Below, in pieces: positions 8,069 to 15,840 of a stretch of DNA of 64,000 bases (its first letter is position 1; each line of letters begins with the position of its first letter). Where the stretch lies: assembly GCA_937902925.1 (NCBI GenBank), contig CALFNN010000070.1:186001-250000 (forward strand), given 5' to 3'. Origin of the DNA: an uncultured Opitutaceae bacterium. Lineage in GTDB: Bacteria > Verrucomicrobiota > Verrucomicrobiia > Opitutales > Opitutaceae. The notes under the pieces are model-generated. The model worked only from the letters and a program-made list of their open reading frames with translations. It made no database searches and was not told where the DNA came from. A program made the position numbers and the translations under genes.

Positions 8069-9199
8069 ATGTGGGAACGCATCCTCACCATGCTCCGCAA
8101 GGAGTTCCGCTCCGTCTTTCGCGATCCGCGGATGCGCTTCGTCATTCTCGGGCTGCCCGTCGTGCAGACGCTCATCTTCGGCTACGCCGTCACGCTCGAC
8201 GTCCGCCACGTGAAGTTCGTCCTCATCGATCGCGACAACACCCCCGCCAGCCGCGCCCTCGTCTCGCGTTTCACGGGCTCCGGCTATTTCGACCTCGTGC
8301 GCCAGACCGACTCGGAAACCGACGCCAGCGCGGCCCTCGATTCGGCCGGCGCCTCGGCCATTCTCCAGATCGACTCGGGCTTCGCCGCCGACCTCGATGG
8401 CGGCCGCACCGCGACGGCCCAGCTTGTCGTCGACGGCTCGGATTCGAACACCGCCCGCTTCGTCCTCAATTACAGCTCGATCATCGCGGGCACGTTCAAC
8501 AGCGACGTCGTCCTCTCGCAGGCGCTCCGCCGCACCGGTCGCGTGGTTCCCGCCGGCGGCGTCGACCTCCGCGGCCGCGCCTGGTTCAACGCCGATCTCG
8601 AGAGCCGTAATTTCTACGTGCCCGGCATCATCGCCACGCTCGTGATGCTCGTGAGCCTGATGCTCACCGGCATGGCCATCGTCCGCGAAAAGGAGGTCGG
8701 CACCATCGAGCAGATCATGGTCACGCCGATCCGCCCGGTGGAATTCATCCTCGGCAAGTGCGCGCCGTTCGCCGTCATCGGCTACATCAACGTCGTCATG
8801 GTCACGCTGATCGGCCTCTTCTGGTTTCACATCCCCATGCGCGGCAGCTTTCCGCTGCTCCTGCTCGGCACGACGTTCTTCCTCCTGAGCACGCTCGGCA
8901 TCGGCCTGTTCATCTCGACCGTCTGTCGCACGCAGCAGCAGGCGATGATGACGACCTTCTTTTTCTTTTTTCCGGCGATGCTGCTCTCCGGCTTCGTCTA
9001 TCCCATCGCCAACATGCCGCCGGCCGTGCAGTGGCTGACCTACCTCGACCCGCTGCGCTATTTCCTGATCATCATCCGCGGCGTGTTCCTGAAGGGCGTC
9101 GGCCTCGACATCCTCTGGCCGCAAGCCGCCGCGCTGCTTGCCATCGGGCTCGGCGTGATGACTTTCGCCGTCACCCGCTTCCACAAAACGCTCGCGTGA
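8069..9199 (+). CDS. ybhR: ABC-2 type permease (YbhR-like)
   Basis: The ATG at 8069 directly follows the preceding stop; the longer open frame upstream is shadow sequence. The 376-residue protein is a paralogue of the preceding permease: helix 1 contains FVILGLPVVQTLIFGYAVTLDV, the periplasmic domain repeats the VDGSDSNTARFVLNY motif, and the C-terminal helices carry REKEVGTIEQIMVTPIRPVEFILGK. It is the second half of the heterodimeric pore. The outer-membrane channel gene starts 28 bp after its stop. Confidence 0.9.
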   Translation: MWERILTMLRKEFRSVFRDPRMRFVILGLPVVQTLIFGYAVTLDVRHVKFVLIDRDNTPASRALVSRFTGSGYFDLVRQTDSETDASAALDSAGASAILQIDSGFAADLDGGRTATAQLVVDGSDSNTARFVLNYSSIIAGTFNSDVVLSQALRRTGRVVPAGGVDLRGRAWFNADLESRNFYVPGIIATLVMLVSLMLTGMAIVREKEVGTIEQIMVTPIRPVEFILGKCAPFAVIGYINVVMVTLIGLFWFHIPMRGSFPLLLLGTTFFLLSTLGIGLFISTVCRTQQQAMMTTFFFFFPAMLLSGFVYPIANMPPAVQWLTYLDPLRYFLIIIRGVFLKGVGLDILWPQAAALLAIGLGVMTFAVTRFHKTLA

Positions 9200-9227
9200 T
9201 TTCCCTTTGCTCAACCCACCGTCCTTC

Positions 9228-10556
9228 ATGAAACGAATCCTCTGCGCCTCCCTCCTTGCCGCCGCCACGCTGCGCCTCGCCGCCGCCGACAACGCGCCCG
9301 CGGCGGACCCGTCGAACGGTCCAGCCCTCTCGCTCGACGACTGCCTCCGCGCCGCCACCGGGAAGCAGCCCGCGCTCGCCGCCGCCCAGGCCGGCGTCGC
9401 CGCCGCCACCGAGGCCGTCGGCGAGGCGCAGGCGCCCTATTATCCGCAGGTCGACCTCGACGCCGGTTACCATCGCTGGCAGCGCCGTGCGTTCCTGCCG
9501 TCCGGCTTCGCTCTTCCCGGCGGAGCCCTCCCCGACATCATCGGCCCGCTCGACGACTGGAACGGCGGCCTCTCCTCGCATGTGACGCTCTACGATTTCG
9601 GTGAACGCCGCGCCGGCCTCGATGCCGCGCGCGCCCGCCGCGCCGGCGCCGAGGCGGACGCCTCCGCCACCCAGGCCGACGTCCGGCTCAACGTGCAGTC
9701 CGCCTTCTACGCCGTTGCCGCCGCCCAGGACCTGCAGACCGTCGCCACCAAGAGCCTCGCCCGCGCCGAAACCCACGCCCGCCTCGCCCAGGTCCGCTAC
9801 GACGGCGGCGCCGGCTTGAAGGCCGACGTGTTGCGCACCCAGTCGGAGGTCGCGGACGCCCGCCTGCAACTCATCGACGCCGACAGCCGCGTGCGCGTCG
9901 CCACCGGCCGGCTCAACACCGCGATGGGCCGGCCCGCCGCCTCGCCCCTCGTCATCTCCGCCACACCCTCCGCCCCTCCTCCACCCACCGCCGCCGAACT
10001 CGCCGCCGCCGCCGATCGCGCGCTGACGCGCCGTCCGGAAATCCAGTCCGGCGAAAAACGTTCCGAGGCCGCCCGCGCCGCCGTGAACGCCGCCCGCGCC
10101 GCGCGGGCGCCGAAAATCCGCGCCGATGCCTCCTTCGGCTGGAACGACACCACATGGGTGCCCGACACGCGCGAATGGCAGGCCGGCTTCTCGGTCGACC
10201 TGCCGGTGTTCGACGCCGGCAGCCGCGCGCGCCGCCTCGCCCGCTCGAAGGCCGACGCCGCCCGCGAGGACGCCGTCCTGGAAAACCGCCGCCTGCAAAT
10301 CCGCGAGGAGGTCTGGTCCGCCGGGGTCGAGTTGCAGCGTTCGTGGGCGGCCATCGCCGCCAACGAGGCCAGCGTCCGCACGAGCGAGGAGAGCCTCCGG
10401 GTCGTGCAGGAGCGCTACCAGTCCGGCGCCGCCCTCGTCTCCGACCTGCTCGACACCCAGACCACGCTCGTCCGCGCCGAATCCTCGCTCGCCACCGCGC
10501 GCTGGAATTATCTCGCCGCGCGCGCCGCCTACGAGCGCGCCATCGGCGGCTCCTGA
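9228..10556 (+). CDS. TolC-family outer-membrane efflux protein
   Basis: The ATG at 9228 begins a Sec signal peptide (MKRILCASLLAAATLRLAAA); a TTG at 9207 is in frame but adds no signal-like sequence. The 442-residue protein has two OEP repeats with the family's regular pattern: SLDDCLRAATGKQPALAAAQAGVAAA, long heptad helices with VRLNVQSAFYAVAAAQDL, then a second copy with TRRPEIQSGEKRSEAARAAV and LQRSWAAIAANEASVRTSEESLRVVQERYQSG. TolC-type trimers form the outer-membrane tunnel. Its place at the end of the operon provides every part of a tripartite efflux pump in one transcript. Confidence 0.92.
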   Translation: MKRILCASLLAAATLRLAAADNAPAADPSNGPALSLDDCLRAATGKQPALAAAQAGVAAATEAVGEAQAPYYPQVDLDAGYHRWQRRAFLPSGFALPGGALPDIIGPLDDWNGGLSSHVTLYDFGERRAGLDAARARRAGAEADASATQADVRLNVQSAFYAVAAAQDLQTVATKSLARAETHARLAQVRYDGGAGLKADVLRTQSEVADARLQLIDADSRVRVATGRLNTAMGRPAASPLVISATPSAPPPPTAAELAAAADRALTRRPEIQSGEKRSEAARAAVNAARAARAPKIRADASFGWNDTTWVPDTREWQAGFSVDLPVFDAGSRARRLARSKADAAREDAVLENRRLQIREEVWSAGVELQRSWAAIAANEASVRTSEESLRVVQERYQSGAALVSDLLDTQTTLVRAESSLATARWNYLAARAAYERAIGGS

Positions 10557-10570
10557 GCGGCCGCCGGGCG

Positions 10571-11908
10571 CTACTTCTTTTCCGCCAGCGCCCGCGCCAC
10601 CGGGCCGTCGAGCTGCACCGTCTGCGTCGGGAAGGCGAACGACAGCCCGCGCGCCGTCACCGCGCGCATGAACGCCAGGTTGATCCGCTGCCGCAGCCGC
10701 ATGTATTTCTGGAAGTCCGGGTCCAGCGCCACGTAGACCACCCAGATGTCGAGCGACGACGCACTGTAGTCGCGGAAGAACACCATCACCGACGCCGGGT
10801 CGACCTCGGTTTCGCCGAGGACGATCTGCCGGAACTCCTCCACGATCGCGTCCATCTTTTCCGGCGGCGTGTCGTAGGTGAGCCCGATGACCTGCTCCGT
10901 GCGGCGCTGCGTGAAGCGCGAAAAATTCTGGATCGCCTCCGCCGCGACGGTCTTGTTCGGCACGACCAGCAGCGACTTGTCGAGCAGCCGGATCCTCGTC
11001 GAGCGCAGCCCGATGTCCTCGACCCCGCCGACGTTCGCGCCAATCTTGATGAATTCACCGACCTTGAACGGCTGGTCGATCGCGACGACGAGCGAGCCGA
11101 ACACGTTCGCGAGCGTGTCCTGCGCCGCGAGCGCAAACGCCAGGCCGCCGATGCCCAGGCCGCCGAGGATCGCCCGCACATCGTAGCCGAGGCTTTGCAC
11201 CGTCAACAGCACGCCGACGACGACGAACACGCTGACCAGCGTCTTCTTGATCCACGGCATGAACGCCGCGATGCCCATCCCTTTCGCTTTCGCGATTTCG
11301 TGCGCGTGATCGATCAACGCATCGAGCGACCGCAGCAGACCCCAGAACAGCACCAGCGAAAACGCCACCGTCGAGCCGAAGCCGATCATCTGGTCCGTCG
11401 CCGGCGACAATTTGAGCACCTTCAGCGCGGCGAAGATGCCCGTCACCATCACGAAGGTCGCCACCGGCGCCTCGAGCGCGGGGAAGAGCTTGTCGTCGAG
11501 CGTGGTCTCCGTTTTCTCCGCAAATTTTTTCAGCCGGCTGAAAATGATGCCCGTGACCACGCGCCGGAGCAGGAACGCGCACACCAGGAGCAGCGCGCTG
11601 ATGCCGTAATGCACCACCGTGTTGCCGCTGTGCTGGACATCGAATAACTCGAGGACCGCGTCGACGAGGTGCTCGAGAAAGTCGGGCGTGCGGTCGACCG
11701 GCTTTGCGATGACCGTCGTCGCCGCCGCGGCGTTGTTCGCTGCGGCGTGCTGCTGGGCGTCCGGGTCCGGGTTCGGATTGGTGGCGGTTTGCGCCGGGGC
11801 GGTCGTCGCGGCGGGCGGCGGCGAAGTGTCCGCCGGCTGCGCGGGCAGCGGCGCCATCGCCACCGTGAACGCCAGCAGCATCAGGAAATGTGGAAACCAA
11901 CGCTTCAT
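10571..11908 (-). CDS. MscS-family mechanosensitive channel
   Basis: The start at 11908 gives a signal-like N-terminus (MKRWFPHFLMLLAFTVAMAPLPAQ); 13 further codons upstream are open but not needed. A Pro/Ala/Thr-rich periplasmic segment is followed by four predicted membrane helices, then the MscS pore helix and beta domain (ILGGLGIGGLAFALAAQDTLANVFGSLVVAIDQPFKVGEFIKIG). The VPNKTVAAEAIQNFSR motif and an alpha/beta C-terminal domain ending in LDGPVARALAEKK complete it. It would open under membrane tension and protect against hypo-osmotic shock. It converges with the TolC gene, with only 14 bp between the stops. Confidence 0.93.
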   Translation of the reverse strand: MKRWFPHFLMLLAFTVAMAPLPAQPADTSPPPAATTAPAQTATNPNPDPDAQQHAAANNAAAATTVIAKPVDRTPDFLEHLVDAVLELFDVQHSGNTVVHYGISALLLVCAFLLRRVVTGIIFSRLKKFAEKTETTLDDKLFPALEAPVATFVMVTGIFAALKVLKLSPATDQMIGFGSTVAFSLVLFWGLLRSLDALIDHAHEIAKAKGMGIAAFMPWIKKTLVSVFVVVGVLLTVQSLGYDVRAILGGLGIGGLAFALAAQDTLANVFGSLVVAIDQPFKVGEFIKIGANVGGVEDIGLRSTRIRLLDKSLLVVPNKTVAAEAIQNFSRFTQRRTEQVIGLTYDTPPEKMDAIVEEFRQIVLGETEVDPASVMVFFRDYSASSLDIWVVYVALDPDFQKYMRLRQRINLAFMRAVTARGLSFAFPTQTVQLDGPVARALAEKK

Positions 11909-12078
11909 GGGCCCCCGAACCTGAACGTCGCCACCGTCGGTTGTCAAAACCTCCGTCCCATGGACGCGAGCTGTGAGGTTGCCGGTCCGGAGCGCCCTCG
12001 TCGAAACCCGTCCGATGTTTCCATCCGGCCACTCGTCGCTTGCCCGTCCCGCCCGCCCGGCGGCACACTCCGCCCGCC

Positions 12079-13032
12079 ATGCCGCTCCTCCTCGCCGTCA
12101 TCAAGTCCATGCCGTTCTGGGCGTGGGGCGGCTTTTTTCTCTTCATCACCGCGATGCTCGCGCTCGACCTCGGCGTCTTCCAGCGCAAGGCCCACGAGAT
12201 GAAGATGCGCGAGGCCCTCGGGTGGTGCGTCGTCTGGATCACCCTCGCGCTCGCGTTCGACGGCCTCCTCTGGTGGTGGCGCGGCCCCGACGCCGGCCAG
12301 CAGTTTCTCGCCGGCTACCTCGTCGAGCTCTGCCTGAGCGTCGACAACGTCTTCGTCTTCATCCTCGTCTTCGCCTACTTCAAGGTCGCCCCCGTCTGGC
12401 AGCACCGCGTCCTGTTCTGGGGCATCATCGGCGCCGTCCTCATGCGCGCCGCCTTCATCCTGGTCGGCGTGAGCGTCATCGCGCGGTTCCACTGGGTGCT
12501 CTACCTGTTCGGCGCGTTCCTCGTCTACACCGGCGTCAAGATGGCCCTCCCGCAGAAGGCCGAGAACGAAATCGACCCCGAGCACAACGTCGCCGTCCGC
12601 TTCTTCCGGAAATATTTTCCCGTCGGCCCCGATCCCGGCAACGGCCACTTCTTCGGCCACCACGAGGGCCGGCGCGTCGCCACGCCGCTTTTCATCGTGC
12701 TCATCGTCATCGAGACGACCGACCTCGTCTTCGCCCTCGACTCGCTGCCGGCCGTGCTCGCCATCACGAAGAGCGGCTTCGTGGCGCTCACCTCGAACAT
12801 CTTCGCCATCCTCGGCCTGCGCTCGCTCTACTTCGCGCTCAACGGCGTGATGCAGCTCTTCCGTTTCCTGAAGGTCGGCCTCGCGGTCATCCTTGTCTTC
12901 ATCGGCGTGAAGATGCTCGTCGAGCACTGGGTGGAGATCACGACCGCCGTCTCGCTCGGCGTCATCGGCGGCGTCCTTGCCACCTCCATCCTGATGTCCG
13001 TGCTCATCCGGCCGGATCCGGAAAGGAATTAA
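12079..13032 (+). CDS. TerC/Alx-family integral membrane protein
   Basis: The ATG at 12079 (MPLLLAVIKSMPFWAWGGFF) is preferred over a TTG at 12040. The 317-residue length matches Alx. At least eight hydrophobic helices are visible, with the conserved acidic membrane motifs LVELCLSVDNVFVFILVFAYFK and FIVLIVIETTDLVFALDSLPAVLAIT that define TerC. Family members are implicated in manganese export or pH-responsive metal handling and in loading Mn into exoenzymes. The gene stands alone, divergent from the MscS gene. No Mn (yybP-ykoY) riboswitch was recognised in the ~170 bp upstream. Confidence 0.9.
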   Translation: MPLLLAVIKSMPFWAWGGFFLFITAMLALDLGVFQRKAHEMKMREALGWCVVWITLALAFDGLLWWWRGPDAGQQFLAGYLVELCLSVDNVFVFILVFAYFKVAPVWQHRVLFWGIIGAVLMRAAFILVGVSVIARFHWVLYLFGAFLVYTGVKMALPQKAENEIDPEHNVAVRFFRKYFPVGPDPGNGHFFGHHEGRRVATPLFIVLIVIETTDLVFALDSLPAVLAITKSGFVALTSNIFAILGLRSLYFALNGVMQLFRFLKVGLAVILVFIGVKMLVEHWVEITTAVSLGVIGGVLATSILMSVLIRPDPERN

Positions 13033-13220
13033 CCGCCGATTGCCCGGACTACCCGGATAAGATTTCCGTCACCCGTGCCCATCCGCTGAGCTACCCCTCA
13101 TTCCGGCGCACCTTCGCATTTGGACTTTTCGAGGAGAACGGACCGGGAGGTCCGTTCTCCGCAAAATCCAATAATCGAGGGACGCTCTTGTCACCCGCGT
13201 GCGCTTGAAAACAGTCCCGC

Positions 13221-13415
13221 TCGGTGCCTCTCCGTTCACTATCCCCGAACATGCCCGCGGCCTGCGACGATCCATTTCAATTCATGGACCACAGATTACG
13301 CGGATATCACATGCCTGCGGCGGTGCCTCTGCCTTCATCTGCGGCATCCGCGTCATCTGCGGTCAAAGGATTGCGGCCTTTCGTTCGGTTCCCGCGGAGC
13401 CGCGCCTGGGATTCC
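13221..13415. repeat. Left copy of ~200 bp inverted intergenic repeat
   Basis: This noncoding stretch matches the reverse complement of 13950-14150 over nearly its full length. Shared blocks include GTTCACTATCCC near the outer end, CTGCGACGAT, GATTACGCGGAT, CTGCCTTCATCTGCG, ATCTGCGGTCAAAGG, GGCCTTTCGT and CGGAGCCGC at the inner end. The stretch is rich in short words of the ATCTGCG/ATCCGCG type. The gene between the copies is 13438-13881. The rest of the gap 13033-13437 holds no credible gene; a fragment CCGTGCCCATCCGCTGAG near 13073 resembles the ATCCGTG repeat listed separately. Confidence 0.8.
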
Positions 13416-13437
13416 GCCGTAAAAACTCCGTGGCGAC

Positions 13438-13881
13438 TTACTCCAAAAACCGCGCCACCCACTCCGGCCGCGGCAGCGGACACGCCCGCCACGCCCCGAT
13501 AATCTCGTAGCGCCACCGCGCCACCAGCCGGTAGCCCGCGTCGCGCCACGCCGCCGGAAATATTCCCAGCACTCCCGCCAGCGCCCGCCCCGCCCCGCCG
13601 CACACCCGCAACGCCGCCATCGCGCCATCCGTCCGCAGTTTGAATTCCGGCGTCGAACGCCGCGCCCAGTCCGGCACGAATACCAGCGAATCGAAATCCG
13701 CCGTCGGCAGCCCGTGCGTGCGTAAAAACTCCTGCGCCGCCGGCCCCTGCAACGGCGCGAACCGTAACCCGCCGCTCCGGTCGAGCCGCAGCAGCAGCCG
13801 CACGACGCGGTTGCACAGCCCGCATTCGCCGTCGAACAGCAGCACCGGCCCGACCTTCGCATTGGCGGATTTCTCGTTCAT
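13438..13881 (-). CDS. DCC-family (DUF393) thiol-disulfide oxidoreductase-like protein
   Basis: From the ATG at 13881 the protein is 147 residues and opens with VLLFDGECGLCNRVVRLLLRLD. This contains the DxxCxxC signature of the DCC family (predicted thioredoxin-fold proteins of unknown substrate). FAPLQGPAAQEFLRTHGLP and SLVFVPDWA...YEIIGAWRACP follow in the usual order. It is cytoplasmic (no signal peptide). It is enclosed by the two inverted ~200 bp repeats, which may be relevant to its mobility. Length is normal for the family. Confidence 0.88.
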   Translation of the reverse strand: MNEKSANAKVGPVLLFDGECGLCNRVVRLLLRLDRSGGLRFAPLQGPAAQEFLRTHGLPTADFDSLVFVPDWARRSTPEFKLRTDGAMAALRVCGGAGRALAGVLGIFPAAWRDAGYRLVARWRYEIIGAWRACPLPRPEWVARFLE

Positions 13882-13949
13882 CGCATCGTGCCAAAGTGCC
13901 TCCGCGCTCTTCCGAACGCAAACCCGCGGTCCTGCCCTCCGCATTCACC

Positions 13950-14150
13950 CACGGATGGCCTGGTGCGGCTCCGCCGCAACTGGACGAAAGGCCCCAAACC
14001 CTTTGACCGCAGATAACGCGGATGACGCAGATGAAGGCAGACGCACCGCCGAAGGCGTCCGTGAAATCCGCGTAATCTGCGGTCGATTGATTGAAACGAA
14101 TCGTCGCAGGCTGCGTGCATGTCCAGGGATAGTGAACTGAGGCGCACGGA
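13950..14150. repeat. Right copy of ~200 bp inverted intergenic repeat
   Basis: This is the inverted partner of 13221-13415. Divergence is scattered substitutions rather than large gaps, so the copies are not recent identical duplicates. It occupies most of the region upstream of the DCC gene. Between it and the methyltransferase (14150-14628) I see a hairpin, an ATCCGTG-type repeat, a GATC cluster and a REP-like sequence, but no gene. Confidence 0.8.
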
Positions 14151-14209
14151 TGATTTCCAACCCGGCTTTCATACCAACCGCCCGTGGATTCCCGGATTCC
14201 GGACTGTAG

Positions 14210-14231
14210 GGCGGGATCGCCGAATCCCGCC
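14210..14231. repeat. Perfect hairpin, 8 bp arms
   Basis: GGCGGGAT (14210-14217) and ATCCCGCC (14224-14231) flank a 6-nt loop, in a gene-free stretch. There is no T-run, so it is more like a REP-type element than a terminator. Confidence 0.6.
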
Positions 14232-14299
14232 ATCCGCGGCATTCGACGGCGGGGTTCGCGACCCCGGCCACAAAATCCCGCGGTCCCGGGCGATTGGCA

Positions 14300-14338
14300 T
14301 TTATCCGTGCCCATCCGGGACTCATCCGTGGTTAAAAC
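14300..14338. repeat. Dispersed ATCCGTG-type repeat, copy 1
   Basis: The ~39 bp sequence beginning TTATCCGTGCCCATCCG and continuing CTCATCCGTGGTTAAA closely matches 36611-36650. Both copies lie in short noncoding gaps and read in the same direction relative to the next plus-strand gene. Confidence 0.6.
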
Positions 14339-14536
14339 TCCGCGCCATGGATTCGGGTTCGGTCACCTCACCCCAACCATTGGTCTTGCCGCCCTGCGCC
14401 ACCGGATCGGCAAAATCTTTCTCGTTCTCGTAATCGTTCTCTTTCTCTCCACCCTGCTCGCTCGGCCCGAATCGGAGAACGCTTCCCGTGCGTAGTCCGA
14501 CGTGCGACAGGAATTGGGCTTGATCCGTTCCTACCC

Positions 14537-14551
14537 CGGATCGATCCGATC
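14537..14551. promoter_or_regulatory. GATC-dense 15-mer upstream of the methyltransferase, copy 1
   Basis: The 15-mer CGGATCGATCCGATC contains three GATC sites in 13 bp and a GGATCGATCC palindrome. An additional GATC lies at 14522. The identical 15-mer recurs at 15604-15618 inside the methyltransferase gene. As the product resembles GATC adenine methyltransferases, a methylation-sensitive control site is possible; this is inference. Confidence 0.5.
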
Positions 14552-14627
14552 CTCGCGGGCCGCCGAAGAAAAAAAGCACGCCAAAGTCGAAGTCGCCCCA
14601 ACCCGCCGCGACGAAGTCGCGCCCTGC

Positions 14628-14662
14628 CGTGTCCGCCATAGCCTCGGCGAAGGCGGAAGCCC
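14628..14662. repeat. REP-like hairpin overlapping the methyltransferase start
   Basis: TCCGCC (14631-14636) pairs with GGCGGA (14652-14657) in a sequence of the form TCCGCCATAGCCTCGGCGAAGGCGGA. I recall such phrases as common extragenic repeats in several phyla. The GTG start codon (14629) lies at its edge, so the first ~12 codons are repeat-derived. Confidence 0.45.
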
Positions 14663-15840
14663 GTCGAAGGGCCGCCGCCGTTCCCACGGACTACCCGACT
14701 CACGACGACATCTTCCGTCCCGCCGACGCCATCGTCGCCGACGACACCCCGGGCATCCTGCAGCCGAGCCGCCTCGCGTGGAGCGACGACGCCCGCGGGC
14801 TCTACCTCTACCACGGCGACTGCCTCGAGGTTATGGACACCATCGCCACCAAGCACCCCGACGGCGTCTTCGACCTCATCTTCGCCGACCCGCCCTACTT
14901 CCTCTCCAATGGCGGCATCACCTGCCACGCCGGCAGGATGGTGAAGGTCGACAAGGGCGGCTGGGACAAATCCCGCGGCCCGGCACTCAACCACGAGTTC
15001 AACACCGCGTGGCTCGAACGCTGTCAGCGCCTGCTCAAGCCGCACGGCTCGCTCTTCGTGAGCGGCACCCACCACATTATCTTCTCCGTCGGCTTCGCGA
15101 TGCAGCAGCTCGGGCTGAAGCTGCTCAACCAGATCACGTGGCAGAAGCCGAACCCGCCGCCGAACCTCGCCTGCCGCACCTTCACGCATTCGACCGAGAC
15201 CGTGCTCTGGGCCGCGAAGAACGAGAAGAGCAAGCACCGCTTCAACTACGCCGACATGAAGCGCGCCAACGCCGGCAAACAGATGAAGGACGTGTGGACG
15301 TTCACCGCGCCGAAGCCCGACGAGAAAACGCTCGGCAAACATCCGACGCAAAAACCGCTCGTGCTCCTCGAACGCATCCTGCTCGCCGCGTCGAACTCCG
15401 GCGACTTCGTGCTCGACCCCTTCATGGGCAGCGGCACGACGGCCATCGCGTGCGTGCGGCTCGGGAGAAAATTCGTCGGCATCGAGCAAACGCGAATCTA
15501 CGTCGAACTCGCCGCGCTTCGGCTCGAAGCCGACTCGTTCACGCTCGTCGCGTGCGTAAACGTTTTCGTGAAGACTCAAAATGATCTTGAACTGTCCGCG
15601 GAGCGGATCGATCCGATCTCAGCGATGTCCACCCCGGGCTCGCCACCACACGACTGTATTTTTCACGAGACGAAGTTCGTCTTCCTCTCGTGCGCGCACG
15701 TGAGTCACGCGAGCATCGTCCACACGACGCTCAACGTGACGCTGCAAGAAGCCTGGGCGCACGCCCCCGACGGCAAAAAACGCGAGACGACGCACATCGT
15801 GCGGTGTGAGACGGAGATTCTGCGGGTGAAATCAAGTTGA
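14629..15840 (+). CDS. Type II beta-class adenine DNA methyltransferase, DpnA/M2.DpnII-like
   Basis: The order is that of a beta-class amino-methyltransferase: catalytic motif DPPY (residues 87-90, within FADPPYFLSNGG), the target-recognition region, then the AdoMet motif DPFMGSGTT (263-271). Extended stretches match my recollection of pneumococcal DpnA, which methylates adenine in GATC: DPPYFLSNGGI, VDKG.WDK, ITWQK.NP.PNL.CR, FTHSTET.LWA.KN, GKQMKDVW and GKHPTQKP. The start is a GTG at 14629; the frame is open from 14524 (KKKKH-rich) but has no ATG. Residues ~305-403 are an extension not present in DpnA and of unknown role. The stop abuts the ATG of the DpnI homologue, so the two are probably cotranslated. 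Specificity for GATC is inferred from homology only. Confidence 0.92.
   Translation: MSAIASAKAEARRRAAAVPTDYPTHDDIFRPADAIVADDTPGILQPSRLAWSDDARGLYLYHGDCLEVMDTIATKHPDGVFDLIFADPPYFLSNGGITCHAGRMVKVDKGGWDKSRGPALNHEFNTAWLERCQRLLKPHGSLFVSGTHHIIFSVGFAMQQLGLKLLNQITWQKPNPPPNLACRTFTHSTETVLWAAKNEKSKHRFNYADMKRANAGKQMKDVWTFTAPKPDEKTLGKHPTQKPLVLLERILLAASNSGDFVLDPFMGSGTTAIACVRLGRKFVGIEQTRIYVELAALRLEADSFTLVACVNVFVKTQNDLELSAERIDPISAMSTPGSPPHDCIFHETKFVFLSCAHVSHASIVHTTLNVTLQEAWAHAPDGKKRETTHIVRCETEILRVKSS
15604..15618. repeat. GATC-dense 15-mer inside the methyltransferase gene, copy 2
   Basis: Exact repeat of 14537-14551 (CGGATCGATCCGATC), located in the extra C-terminal part of the methyltransferase. One more GATC is at 15583. 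The two copies bracket the DpnA-homologous core. Confidence 0.7.

Noticed and set aside
12079-13032. Possible manganese (yybP-ykoY) riboswitch before the TerC/Alx gene, and an M-box before mgtE
   Set aside because: I looked for the conserved stem and loop sequences upstream of both genes and could not find them.
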